A stretch of 64,000 nt of DNA from Pseudomonas parasichuanensis (GTDB lineage Bacteria > Pseudomonadota > Gammaproteobacteria > Pseudomonadales > Pseudomonadaceae). The stretch covers positions 31,785-95,784 of the forward strand of contig NZ_BQHO01000026.1 of the NCBI RefSeq assembly GCF_021601385.1. Direction: 5' to 3'. The notes below the pieces were generated by a model. That model saw only the letters and a list, made by a program, of their open reading frames with translations. It was not told the DNA's origin and ran no database searches. Shown here in pieces: positions 55,020-64,000 of this stretch (its first letter is position 1; each line of letters opens with the position of its first letter). The position numbers and the translations under genes were made by a program.

Positions 55020-55531
55020 GGCGATTCACCTCCAGTGAGCGAGCGCCGATGAAGTTTAGCGCCGCACTAGGCGCTCGCCATGACCGACATCAGTACTCGG
55101 ACTGACGGTCATGGCGGGCAAAAGGCGGGAAGCTTTCTGGTTTGATACCTGAAACTGATGTAGGGCGCTGTCGGTAATGTCGCTCGGTGCGACCGGTGCG
55201 GATGGCCGTTGCAGGCTTTGGGCGCTGTTTCGCGGGGCGAAGGCCTTGCCGGGTGTCCGACGACGGACATGCCAGCCAGGTGCCCCCCCTCACGCCTGCG
55301 CTCGGTCACTGGCAAGGCGCCTGTTTTCATGCGGCTTATACTGCTCCCGGCAGCCATTGCCAGCCAGAGATACTTCCCTGCCAGTAGGGCGCGTCAGCGC
55401 ATCAGGGATGCGCCGGGGGTATCGCAGCATTCGCCGATCACTCATCGACACCCTCGCCAGGGCCTCTGGGATGAGACGTGGCGGGTTCGCTCTGGCTGTT
55501 CAGACGAGAACTTACAGGGAGCTTCAGGTTC
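55020..55531. other. gene-poor gap with hairpins
   Basis: No ORF here has a credible ribosome site or protein-like composition. A long imperfect hairpin lies at 55076-55116 (11-bp arms CGCCATGACCG/CGGTCATGGCG plus a four-base inner stem). A shorter one, TGTCCG-ACGA-CGGACA, lies at 55254-55269. The last part should carry the promoter of the ArsR-type gene, and the first part that of the small hypothetical gene. Confidence 0.6.
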
Positions 55532-57225
<1,694 letters not shown>

Positions 57226-57277
57226 CTACAGGGCCCGGCCGGGCATTGCGCCCATCCGGGCCTGCATCGCCCGGGGC

Positions 57278-57964
57278 TTACCAGATAAGTGCTTCGCCCT
57301 TGTAGTTGATGAAGCGCAGGCCGCCCTTGCCGCTTTGGGCCTTGATCTGGTCGAGCATGCCACGGGTGCTGGTGAGCACGTCGATCTCGGCGTTCTCGCC
57401 GCCCATGTCGGTCTTCACCCAGCCTGGGTGCATGGCCAGCACGCACAGGTCGGGACGCTGCTGCTCGACCACGAAGCTGTTGATCATCGAGTTGAGCGCG
57501 GCCTTGCTGGCCTTGTACAGGCAGATCTCGCCGCCGTCGGGGATGGTCACGCTGCCCAGGATCGAGCTCATGAAGGCCAGCACGCCGCTGCCTTCACGCA
57601 CCTGGCCGACCAGGCGTCGGGCAACGCGGATCGGCGCCACGGCGTTGGTCATGAACAGGTCGCCGACCTGCTGCACCTGGACGCTCTCCAGATCCTGTGG
57701 CAGGGGGCCCATTACGCCGGCGTTGACGAACACCAGGTCGAAAACCTCGCCGTGCAGGCGCTGTTTGAGGCCATCGAGCTGGGTGGTGTCGTTCATCTCC
57801 AGGCGCTCGATACGCACGCCCGGCACCTCGCCGAGTGCGCCGGGCTGCTGTGGATCACGCACGGTGGCGACGATGTTCCAGCCATCTTCGCGCAGGCGTT
57901 GCACCAGGCCGAGGCCGAGGCCTCGGGAGGCGCCAATGATCAGGGCGGTCTTGTTCGCGGTCAT
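57278..57964 (-). CDS. short-chain dehydrogenase/reductase
   Basis: The 228-residue classical SDR-like protein has the cofactor motif IGASRGLGLGLVQ, NAGVMGPL, the serine in FMSSILGSV and the catalytic Y-x3-K in YKASKAAL. It prefers NADP(H) by the basic residue pattern after beta-2 (VRDPQQ), though this is weak evidence. The substrate is unknown. Start 57964 (MTANKTAL) is supported by GGAG in the upstream leader. Confidence 0.88.
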   Translation of the reverse strand: MTANKTALIIGASRGLGLGLVQRLREDGWNIVATVRDPQQPGALGEVPGVRIERLEMNDTTQLDGLKQRLHGEVFDLVFVNAGVMGPLPQDLESVQVQQVGDLFMTNAVAPIRVARRLVGQVREGSGVLAFMSSILGSVTIPDGGEICLYKASKAALNSMINSFVVEQQRPDLCVLAMHPGWVKTDMGGENAEIDVLTSTRGMLDQIKAQSGKGGLRFINYKGEALIW

Positions 57965-58403
57965 TGCGATGCTCCTTGATAGGGCGAAACGAGTGGCTGC
58001 TCGCCCCACGGCAAAGTGTGGGTGCCCTCTTACGCTGGAGGGCGTGGATGAGGAGCATATCCCAGTACCGCGTCGCTGGCCTGTACGACTGCTGAAGGCT
58101 GTTCAAAAAACGAACAGCTCGCTGCGCAGCTGATGGAATAGGGCTTTGGCTGACTGGTTCACGGGTTATCCACAGCCTGCTCCACAGTAATTGTGCGCAA
58201 GCGAATCGCCGCTGAAATGCTCTTTTCAGAGCGTGCTGGTGTTCACTGCTGGGGATAACTCACTGGCTTTCAGTGACTTGAGTCACCGTCATACTATTGT
58301 GATCAAAATATGATCAATGCGCTGAAGCCCTTGAGGCGTAAGGCCTAGGCAAGAATGCCCCAAGCTTATCCACAGGCAGGCCCACAGTAGTTGTGGGCAA
58401 CGC
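57965..58403. other. intergenic region with DnaA-box-like sites and palindromes
   Basis: The 439-base gap holds two perfect TTATCCACA nonamers (58166-58174 and 58366-58374), exactly 200 bases apart, and a one-mismatch copy on the other strand (58250-58258). Each perfect copy is followed by a similar CCACAGTAnTTGTGnGCAA stretch. Between them lie GTGACT-TG-AGTCAC (58273-58286) and TGATCA-AAATA-TGATCA (58300-58316). No gene is supported. Confidence 0.7.
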
Positions 58404-58988
58404 TCAGCGGCGTTCCAGCAGGATGCGCCCGCGGCTCAAGTCGGCCAGTTGTTGTTGCAGGGTGTGCAGGTGTGCATCACCCAGCGCGATATGCAGGTCG
58501 ACGCCATTGGCGGTGAATTGTTCGTCCAGCACCAGGCCATCTATCTCAGCCAGGCGCAGCTTGAGCAGTGCCAGTTCACTGAAGGTACAACTGCAGGTGA
58601 ATTCACTGCGCTGCACCAGCAGTCGTTTGGGTGCTTGCTGCAGACACTTGTTGGCGCCGCCACCGTAAGCGCGGGCCAGGCCGCCAGTGCCCAGTTGGAT
58701 ACCGCCGTACCAGCGGATCACCAGTACCACCACCTGGTCGCAATCCTGCGCCTCGATGGCGGCGAGGATAGGGCGCCCGGCGGTGCCACCGGGTTCACCG
58801 TCGTCGCTGCTGCGGTACTGGCCACCGAGCTTCCAGGCCCAGCAGTTATGGGTGGCCGCCAGGTCGCTGTGGCGTTCGATGAAGGCCATTGCCTCGGCGG
58901 GGCTGGCGATCGGGCCGGCCAGGGTGATGAAGCGGCTCTTGCGGATTTCCTCGCGGAACTCGCAGAGGTCGAGCAGGGTAGAAGGCAT
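58404..58988 (-). CDS. yigZ: YigZ/IMPACT family protein
   Basis: The 194-residue protein has the UPF0029 signature: KSRFITLAGP, the strongly conserved SSDDGEPGGTAGRPIL and RWYGGIQLGTGGLARAY. A C-terminal ferredoxin-like domain follows. The bacterial function is uncertain; the eukaryotic relative IMPACT tunes translation. It is read after the TetR-type gene with a nine-base gap and is probably co-transcribed with it. Confidence 0.9.
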   Translation of the reverse strand: MPSTLLDLCEFREEIRKSRFITLAGPIASPAEAMAFIERHSDLAATHNCWAWKLGGQYRSSDDGEPGGTAGRPILAAIEAQDCDQVVVLVIRWYGGIQLGTGGLARAYGGGANKCLQQAPKRLLVQRSEFTCSCTFSELALLKLRLAEIDGLVLDEQFTANGVDLHIALGDAHLHTLQQQLADLSRGRILLERR

Positions 58989-58997
58989 AGGTCCGGG

Positions 58998-59660
58998 TCA
59001 GGCGGGCGTGTTGATGCCGCAGCCTTTGAGAATGATGTGGATAAGGTTGTTGCTGGCGTCTTCCATGTCCTGCTTGGTGAGGCGGCTGCGGCCGGTGACC
59101 TGGCAGATCTGGGTGGCGAAGTCGGCGTAGTGCTGGGTGCTGCCCCACAGCAGGAAGATCAGGTGCACGGGGTCGACCCGGTCCATCTTGCCGGCCTCCA
59201 TCCAGGCCTGGAACACCGCGGCGCGGCCACGGAACCATTCGCGGTAGTCGGCGCTGAAGTATTCGGTGAGGCACTCGCCGCCGCTGATCACTTCCATGGC
59301 GAAGATCCGCGAGGCCTGCGGGTTGCGCCGGGAAAACTCCATCTTGGTGCGGATGTACTGGCTCAGTGCTTCACCGGGGTCGTCGTCGACGCTCAAGGCG
59401 TTGAAGGTACTGTCCCACAGCTCGATGATGTTGCTCAGCACCGCGATGTAAAGGCCCAGCTTGTTGGTGAAGTAGTAGTGCAGGTTGGCCTTGGGCAGCC
59501 CGGCCTTGAGCGCGATGGTGTTCATGCTCGTGCCCTTGTAGCCGTGGCGGGCGAATTCGTCTTCGGCGGCCTGGATGATGGCCTGCTCGTTCTTCTGGCG
59601 GATGCGGCCGGCGGGCTTGCCCGAGGCAGGGGAGCGATGCGCAGGGACTTCTAGGGTCAT
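58998..59660 (-). CDS. TetR family regulator (RutR-like)
   Basis: The 220-residue regulator has an N-terminal TetR HTH (AAEDEFARHGYKGTSMNTIALKAGLPKANLHYYF) and a ligand domain resembling the RutR/YcdC type (NPQASRIFAMEVISGGECL). RutR relatives respond to pyrimidines or their breakdown products. That would fit the neighbouring beta-alanine locus, since beta-alanine arises from uracil breakdown, but it is inference. Start 59660 (MTLEVPAH) is chosen over longer frames. Confidence 0.85.
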   Translation of the reverse strand: MTLEVPAHRSPASGKPAGRIRQKNEQAIIQAAEDEFARHGYKGTSMNTIALKAGLPKANLHYYFTNKLGLYIAVLSNIIELWDSTFNALSVDDDPGEALSQYIRTKMEFSRRNPQASRIFAMEVISGGECLTEYFSADYREWFRGRAAVFQAWMEAGKMDRVDPVHLIFLLWGSTQHYADFATQICQVTGRSRLTKQDMEDASNNLIHIILKGCGINTPA

Positions 59661-59745
59661 GGACGATTCCGGACGGGTCGTTACGAATGTCGGACAGATT
59701 ACCTGCCTGTGCCGAAGTGACAAGCATTTGCGGCCTGGATAAGTA

Positions 59746-60663
59746 TCAACGTGTCGCAGCCAGGCTCTCGAGGAAGCTTTCCAGTACCAGGTTGGGGCGC
59801 CGGCCTTTGCGCGTCACCCAGCTCAGGCCCAGGTCGTAGAAGCGTTGCGCCGGCTTGAGCGCGCGCAGGCGGCCTTGCTGGACCCAGAAGCTGGCGTAGT
59901 GGTCGGGCAGGTAACCGATGAAGCGCCCGGTAAGGATCAGGAAGGCCATGCCTTCGCGGTCCGATGCGCTGGCGGTGCAGTGCAGTGCCTGATAATGCGC
60001 CTGGATATCGGCGGGCAGGCGGAACGTCGGGGCGATGGCGTCCTGGCTGTTGAGGCGCTCGTCGTCGACCTGTTGGTCGTCGGCGTAGAACAGCGGGTGG
60101 CCGACCGCGCAATAGAGCAGAGAACGCTCGCTGTACAGCGGCTGGTACTCGAGCCCCGACAGCGGGCTGGTCTGCGGTACCACGCCGACGTGCAGGCTGC
60201 CGTCGAGCACGCCTTGTTCGACCTGGCTGGGGGCGATCATGCGGATCTGGATGCGCACGTCGGGGCCGCGATCCTTGAGTTCGGCCAGGGCGTGGGTGAT
60301 GCGCATGTGCGGCAAGGTCACCAGGTTGTCGGTGAGGCCGATGTTCAGCTCGCCGCGCAAATGCTGGTGCAGGCCGTTGACCTCGGTGCGGAACGACTCC
60401 AGGGCGCTGAGCAGCTGCAAGGCCGAGTGGTAGACCTCGCGGCCCTCTTCGGTGAGCGAGAAGCCGGCGCGCCCGCGCTGGCAGAGGCGCAGGCCCAGGC
60501 GCTGCTCGAGGTCATTCATCTGCTGGCTGATCGCCGAACGGCCGATACCCAGCACGTTCTCCGCCGCTGAAAAGCCGCCGCACTCGACCACACTGCGGTA
60601 GATCTTCAGCAGACGAATATCGAAATCGCTGACTTGGGCGAGGGCATCGGGACGTCGGCTCAT
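59746..60663 (-). CDS. bauR: LysR family regulator of beta-alanine catabolism
   Basis: The 305-residue LysR-type regulator has an N-terminal HTH (VVECGGFSAAENVLGIGRSAISQQMNDLEQRLG) and a periplasmic-binding-like effector domain. It is divergent from the bauA-type aminotransferase gene across 118 bases, the same arrangement as bauR/bauA in P. aeruginosa, where it activates the genes in response to beta-alanine. The operator should lie in the shared region; no clear T-N11-A dyad was picked with confidence. Confidence 0.9.
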   Translation of the reverse strand: MSRRPDALAQVSDFDIRLLKIYRSVVECGGFSAAENVLGIGRSAISQQMNDLEQRLGLRLCQRGRAGFSLTEEGREVYHSALQLLSALESFRTEVNGLHQHLRGELNIGLTDNLVTLPHMRITHALAELKDRGPDVRIQIRMIAPSQVEQGVLDGSLHVGVVPQTSPLSGLEYQPLYSERSLLYCAVGHPLFYADDQQVDDERLNSQDAIAPTFRLPADIQAHYQALHCTASASDREGMAFLILTGRFIGYLPDHYASFWVQQGRLRALKPAQRFYDLGLSWVTRKGRRPNLVLESFLESLAATR

Positions 60664-60781
60664 ATGTTTAGCTATCTGCTGACTGAAGGTTAGAAATGTT
60701 GGGTTTTCCGGACTTTATCCCCGTGCGAATTTAGCTGCAACAACATCCATCGTTGCCTAATCGTCTTCCGAGGAACCGCCG

Positions 60782-62128
60782 ATGAACATGCCCGAAACCG
60801 CCCATTCCGGCCTGGCCAGCCAGCTCAAGCTGGACGCCCACTGGATGCCCTACACCGCCAACCGCAACTTCCAGCGCGACCCGCGCCTGATCGTGGCGGC
60901 CGAAGGCAACTACCTGGTCGATGACAAGGGGCGCAAGATCTTCGACGCGTTGTCCGGCCTGTGGACCTGCGGCGCCGGGCACACCCGCAAGGAGATCACC
61001 GACGCGGTGGCCCGCCAGTTGGCCACGCTCGACTACTCCCCGGCCTTCCAGTTCGGCCACCCGCTGTCGTTCCAGCTGGCCGAGAAGATCGCCAACCTGG
61101 TGCCAGGTGACCTGAACCATGTGTTCTACACCAACTCCGGCTCCGAATGCGCCGATACCGCGCTGAAGATGGTCCGTGCCTACTGGCGCCTGAAAGGCCA
61201 GGCCACCAAGACCAAGATCATCGGCCGTGCCCGTGGTTACCACGGTGTGAACATCGCCGGCACCAGCCTGGGCGGCGTCAACGGCAACCGCAAGATGTTC
61301 GGCCAGCTGCTGGATGTCGACCACTTGCCTCACACCGTGCTGCCGGCCAACGCCTTCAGCAAGGGCATGCCGGAGGAGGGCGGTATCGCCCTGGCCGACG
61401 AGATGCTCAAGCTGATCGAGCTGCACGACGCCTCGAACATCGCTGCGGTGATCGTCGAACCGCTGGCCGGTTCCGCCGGCGTATTGCCGCCGCCTAAGGG
61501 TTACCTGAAGCGCCTGCGTGAGATCTGCACGCAGTACAACATCCTGCTGATCTTCGACGAAGTCATCACCGGCTTCGGCCGCATGGGCGCCATGACCGGT
61601 GCCGAGGCCTTCGGCGTGACCCCAGACCTGATGTGCATTGCCAAGCAGGTCACCAACGGCGCCATCCCGATGGGCGCGGTGATCGCCACTGGCGAGATCT
61701 ACCAGACCTTCATGAACCAGCCGACTCCTGAGTACGCGGTGGAATTCCCCCACGGCTACACCTACTCGGCGCACCCGGTCGCCTGCGCCGCCGGTATCGC
61801 CGCGCTGGACCTGCTGCAGAAAGAGAACCTGGTGCAATCCGCCGCCGAGCTGGCGCCGCACTTCGAGAAGCTGCTGCATGGCGTCAAGGGCACCAAGAAC
61901 GTCGTCGACATCCGTAACTACGGCCTGGCCGGCGCGATCCAGATTGCCGCGCGCGACGGTGATGCGATCGTCCGCCCGTACGAAGCAGCGATGAAACTGT
62001 GGCAAGCCGGCTTCTACGTGCGCTTCGGTGGCGACACCCTGCAGTTCGGGCCGACCTTCAATACCCAGCCGCAGGAGCTGGACCGCCTGTTCGACGCGGT
62101 GGGCGAAGCCCTCAACAAAGTCGACTGA
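60782..62128 (+). CDS. bauA: beta-alanine (omega-amino acid)--pyruvate aminotransferase
   Basis: The 448-residue class III PLP aminotransferase moves the amino group of beta-alanine to pyruvate, giving malonate semialdehyde. It shows the class III features: HPLSFQLAEKI, GSECADTALKMVRAYW, the Asp in LLIFDEVITGFGRMG and the PLP lysine in MCIAKQVTNGAIPMG. The start ATG at 60782 follows GAGGAACCGCC. It is the first gene of bauA-bauC. Confidence 0.95.
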   Translation: MNMPETAHSGLASQLKLDAHWMPYTANRNFQRDPRLIVAAEGNYLVDDKGRKIFDALSGLWTCGAGHTRKEITDAVARQLATLDYSPAFQFGHPLSFQLAEKIANLVPGDLNHVFYTNSGSECADTALKMVRAYWRLKGQATKTKIIGRARGYHGVNIAGTSLGGVNGNRKMFGQLLDVDHLPHTVLPANAFSKGMPEEGGIALADEMLKLIELHDASNIAAVIVEPLAGSAGVLPPPKGYLKRLREICTQYNILLIFDEVITGFGRMGAMTGAEAFGVTPDLMCIAKQVTNGAIPMGAVIATGEIYQTFMNQPTPEYAVEFPHGYTYSAHPVACAAGIAALDLLQKENLVQSAAELAPHFEKLLHGVKGTKNVVDIRNYGLAGAIQIAARDGDAIVRPYEAAMKLWQAGFYVRFGGDTLQFGPTFNTQPQELDRLFDAVGEALNKVD

Positions 62129-62199
62129 TCATTCTGATTCTGATGCCAGGTGCGTGAACGTCACGCGCCTGGCACTCCCTTCTTTATCTGGAGTTCTGC

Positions 62200-63693
62200 A
62201 TGAGCATTGTTCAGCACCTGATCCACGGCGAACTGGTCACCAAGGGTGAGCGCACCGCCGATGTCTTCAACCCGTCCACCGGCCAGGCCGTGCGCAAGGT
62301 CGAATTGGCCAGCCGCGCCACTGTCCAGGAAGCCATCGATTCGGCCAAGGCCGCCTTCCCGGCCTGGCGCAACACCCCACCGGCCAAGCGCGCCCAGGTG
62401 ATGTTCCGTTTCAAGCAGCTGCTTGAGCAGAACGAAGCGAAGATCTCGCAGATGATCAGCGAGGAGCACGGCAAGACGCTGGAAGACGCTGCAGGCGAAC
62501 TGAAGCGTGGTATCGAGAACGTCGAGTTCGCCTGCGCAGCACCGGAAGTACTCAAGGGTGAGTACAGCCGCAACGTTGGGCCGAATATCGATGCATGGTC
62601 CGACTTCCAGCCGCTGGGCGTGGTGGCTGGTATCACCCCGTTCAACTTCCCGGCCATGGTGCCGCTGTGGATGTACCCGCTGGCCATCGCCTGCGGTAAC
62701 GCATTCATCCTCAAGCCGTCCGAGCGTGACCCGAGCTCTACCCTCTATATTGCCCAGCTGTTGCTGGAGGCAGGCCTGCCCAAAGGCATCCTCAATGTCG
62801 TGCATGGCGACAAGGAAGCGGTCGATGCGCTGATCGAGGCGCCGGAGGTGAAAGCGCTGAGCTTTGTCGGTTCGACCCCGATTGCCGAGTACATCTATGC
62901 CGAAGGAACCAAGCGCGGCAAGCGCGTGCAGGCCCTGGGCGGTGCGAAGAACCATGCCGTGCTGATGCCGGATGCCGACCTGGATAACGCGGTCAGCGCG
63001 CTGATGGGCGCGGCCTATGGTTCTTGCGGCGAGCGCTGCATGGCCATTTCGGTGGCCGTGTGTGTGGGTGACCAGGTGGCCGATGCCCTGATCGCCAAGC
63101 TCGAGCCACAGATCAAGGGGCTGAAGATCGGTGCTGGTACTTCGTGTGGCCTGGATATGGGGCCGTTGGTAACCGCAGCTGCGCGTGACAAGGTGCTTGG
63201 CTACATCGACGATGGCGTCGCTGCTGGCGCCAGGCTGGTGGTCGATGGCCGTGGCTTGCGTGTGGCGGGCAATGAAGATGGTTACTTCGTGGGTGGCACC
63301 CTGTTCGACAAGGTGACCCCGGAAATGCGCATCTATAAAGAAGAGATCTTCGGCCCGGTGCTGTGCGTGGTGCGGGTGAACAGCCTGGAGCAGGCCATGC
63401 AGCTGATCAACGATCACGAGTATGGCAACGGGACCTGCATCTTCACCCGTGACGGTGAGGCGGCGCGTCTGTTCTGTGACGAGATCGAAGTGGGCATGGT
63501 CGGTGTCAACGTGCCGCTGCCAGTGCCGGTGGCTTACCACAGCTTTGGCGGTTGGAAACGTTCGCTGTTTGGTGACCTGCATGCTTACGGCCCAGATGGT
63601 GTGCGCTTCTATACCCGTCGCAAGGCGATCACCCAGCGTTGGCCGCAGCGCGCCAGCCATGAGGCATCGCAGTTCGCGTTCCCTAGCCTGTAA
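62200..63693 (+). CDS. bauC: malonate-semialdehyde/methylmalonate-semialdehyde dehydrogenase (acylating)
   Basis: The 497-residue aldehyde dehydrogenase of the MmsA branch oxidises malonate semialdehyde to acetyl-CoA. It has the cofactor motif LSFVGSTPIAEYIY, the glycine-rich ALGGAKNH and the nucleophilic cysteine in GSCGERCMAISV. It completes the beta-alanine route after bauA, 71 bases upstream. The P. aeruginosa bauB gene, which lies between them there, is absent here. Confidence 0.94.
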   Translation: MSIVQHLIHGELVTKGERTADVFNPSTGQAVRKVELASRATVQEAIDSAKAAFPAWRNTPPAKRAQVMFRFKQLLEQNEAKISQMISEEHGKTLEDAAGELKRGIENVEFACAAPEVLKGEYSRNVGPNIDAWSDFQPLGVVAGITPFNFPAMVPLWMYPLAIACGNAFILKPSERDPSSTLYIAQLLLEAGLPKGILNVVHGDKEAVDALIEAPEVKALSFVGSTPIAEYIYAEGTKRGKRVQALGGAKNHAVLMPDADLDNAVSALMGAAYGSCGERCMAISVAVCVGDQVADALIAKLEPQIKGLKIGAGTSCGLDMGPLVTAAARDKVLGYIDDGVAAGARLVVDGRGLRVAGNEDGYFVGGTLFDKVTPEMRIYKEEIFGPVLCVVRVNSLEQAMQLINDHEYGNGTCIFTRDGEAARLFCDEIEVGMVGVNVPLPVPVAYHSFGGWKRSLFGDLHAYGPDGVRFYTRRKAITQRWPQRASHEASQFAFPSL

Positions 63694-63708
63694 GGCGGTT
63701 GCTATATA

Positions 63709-63740
63709 AAAGCGGGGAGGCCGACAGGCCTCCCCGCTTT
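63709..63740 (+). terminator. Rho-independent terminator of bauA-bauC
   Basis: A perfect 14-bp stem (AAAGCGGGGAGGCC with its complement) around the loop GACA is followed by GTTTTCAGT. It lies 15 bases past the bauC stop and insulates it from the strong promoters that follow. Confidence 0.92.
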
Positions 63741-63776
63741 GTTTTCAGTCGTATTTAGGTTTTGTGAAATTAAAGG

Positions 63777-63804
63777 TTGACGGGGTTTCAGATCCCCTTA
63801 TAAT
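63777..63804 (+). promoter_or_regulatory. strong sigma-70 promoter P1 of a putative rRNA operon
   Basis: TTGACG (63777-63782) and a perfect TATAAT (63799-63804) are 16 bases apart and are followed by the GC-rich discriminator GCGCCCC typical of stringently controlled stable-RNA promoters. Confidence 0.85.
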
Positions 63805-63919
63805 GCGCCCCACTTCCAGCGACAACGGAACGCAAAACTCCTTGAGATTCAACGAGTTAAGCGATTCGAAAGGTCCGGAAGCGTTTCGGTCTCACGATCG
63901 GCAGCGGTGAAAAAGGTGG

Positions 63920-63947
63920 TTGACAGCAGGTTGTAACGCTGTATGAT
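63920..63947 (+). promoter_or_regulatory. strong sigma-70 promoter P2 of a putative rRNA operon
   Basis: TTGACA (63920-63925) and TATGAT (63942-63947) are 16 bases apart, with the discriminator TCGCCTCCCGC. The leader that follows resembles the 5' leader of Pseudomonas rRNA operons. An 11-base direct repeat CGAGTTAAGCG occurs at 63853-63863 and 63974-63984. The 16S gene must start beyond the end of the window, so the rRNA assignment is inferred. Confidence 0.82.
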
Positions 63948-64000
63948 TCGCCTCCCGCTACGAGAGATCGCAGCGAGTTAAGCGGTTGAAGCTAAACGAA

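Overview
The window is GC-rich chromosomal DNA of a Pseudomonas, most likely of the P. putida group. The evidence is gene content and order (accBC, aroQ, speA, the cop cluster and bauA/bauC next to an rRNA operon), Pseudomonas-type REP elements between genes, and codon usage with strong third-position GC. No insertion sequence, phage, CRISPR array or tRNA gene was found.

Layout. 1-14.6 kb is core metabolism and signalling: accC-accB-aroQ and dsbD on the minus strand, a chemoreceptor, a receiver/GGDEF regulator, then a DUF2333 protein, a Nudix hydrolase, a SUI1-type factor and speA on the plus strand, and a MATE exporter. 14.8-22.5 kb holds a bacterial alpha-2-macroglobulin and penicillin-binding protein 1C, which guard the periplasm together, with a small membrane gene between them on the other strand. 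22.5-40.6 kb is the accessory heart. It has a TpsB transporter without a visible TpsA substrate, an octanucleotide tandem repeat, a tail-to-tail pair of an HTH (Xre-like) protein and a RES-domain protein, and a complete Flp/Tad pilus locus. The Tad locus comprises flp plus a lone receiver, divergent rcpC-rcpA-tadZ-tadA-tadB-tadC-tadD-DUF3613, then pprB-fppA, tadE-pprA and tadG. The PprA/PprB two-component pair very probably controls it.

40.7-49.7 kb returns to core-like genes: two DUF4136 lipoproteins, cmoM and a MazG-like pyrophosphohydrolase, a MaoC/long-FabG pair divergent from a FadI-type thiolase, an AraC regulator and a dCache chemoreceptor. 50-53.6 kb is a copper module: cueR-copA, a small secreted protein and copZ, with two clear CueR-type promoters. 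53.7-59.7 kb has a Bcr/CflA exporter, an ArsR regulator, an adenine/adenosine deaminase, an SDR enzyme, a YigZ protein and a TetR regulator, plus an intergenic region with DnaA-box-like sites. 59.7-63.7 kb is the beta-alanine catabolic locus bauR/bauA/bauC. The last 250 bases carry two strong tandem promoters and a leader that look like the start of an rRNA operon whose 16S gene lies outside the window.

The most unusual items are the convergent RES/HTH pair, the lone receiver linked to flp, the Tad locus with a TadZ lacking the Walker A lysine, the orphan TpsB, and the DnaA-box-like cluster near 58.2 kb. All functional calls are read from sequence motifs and general family knowledge; no database search was possible.
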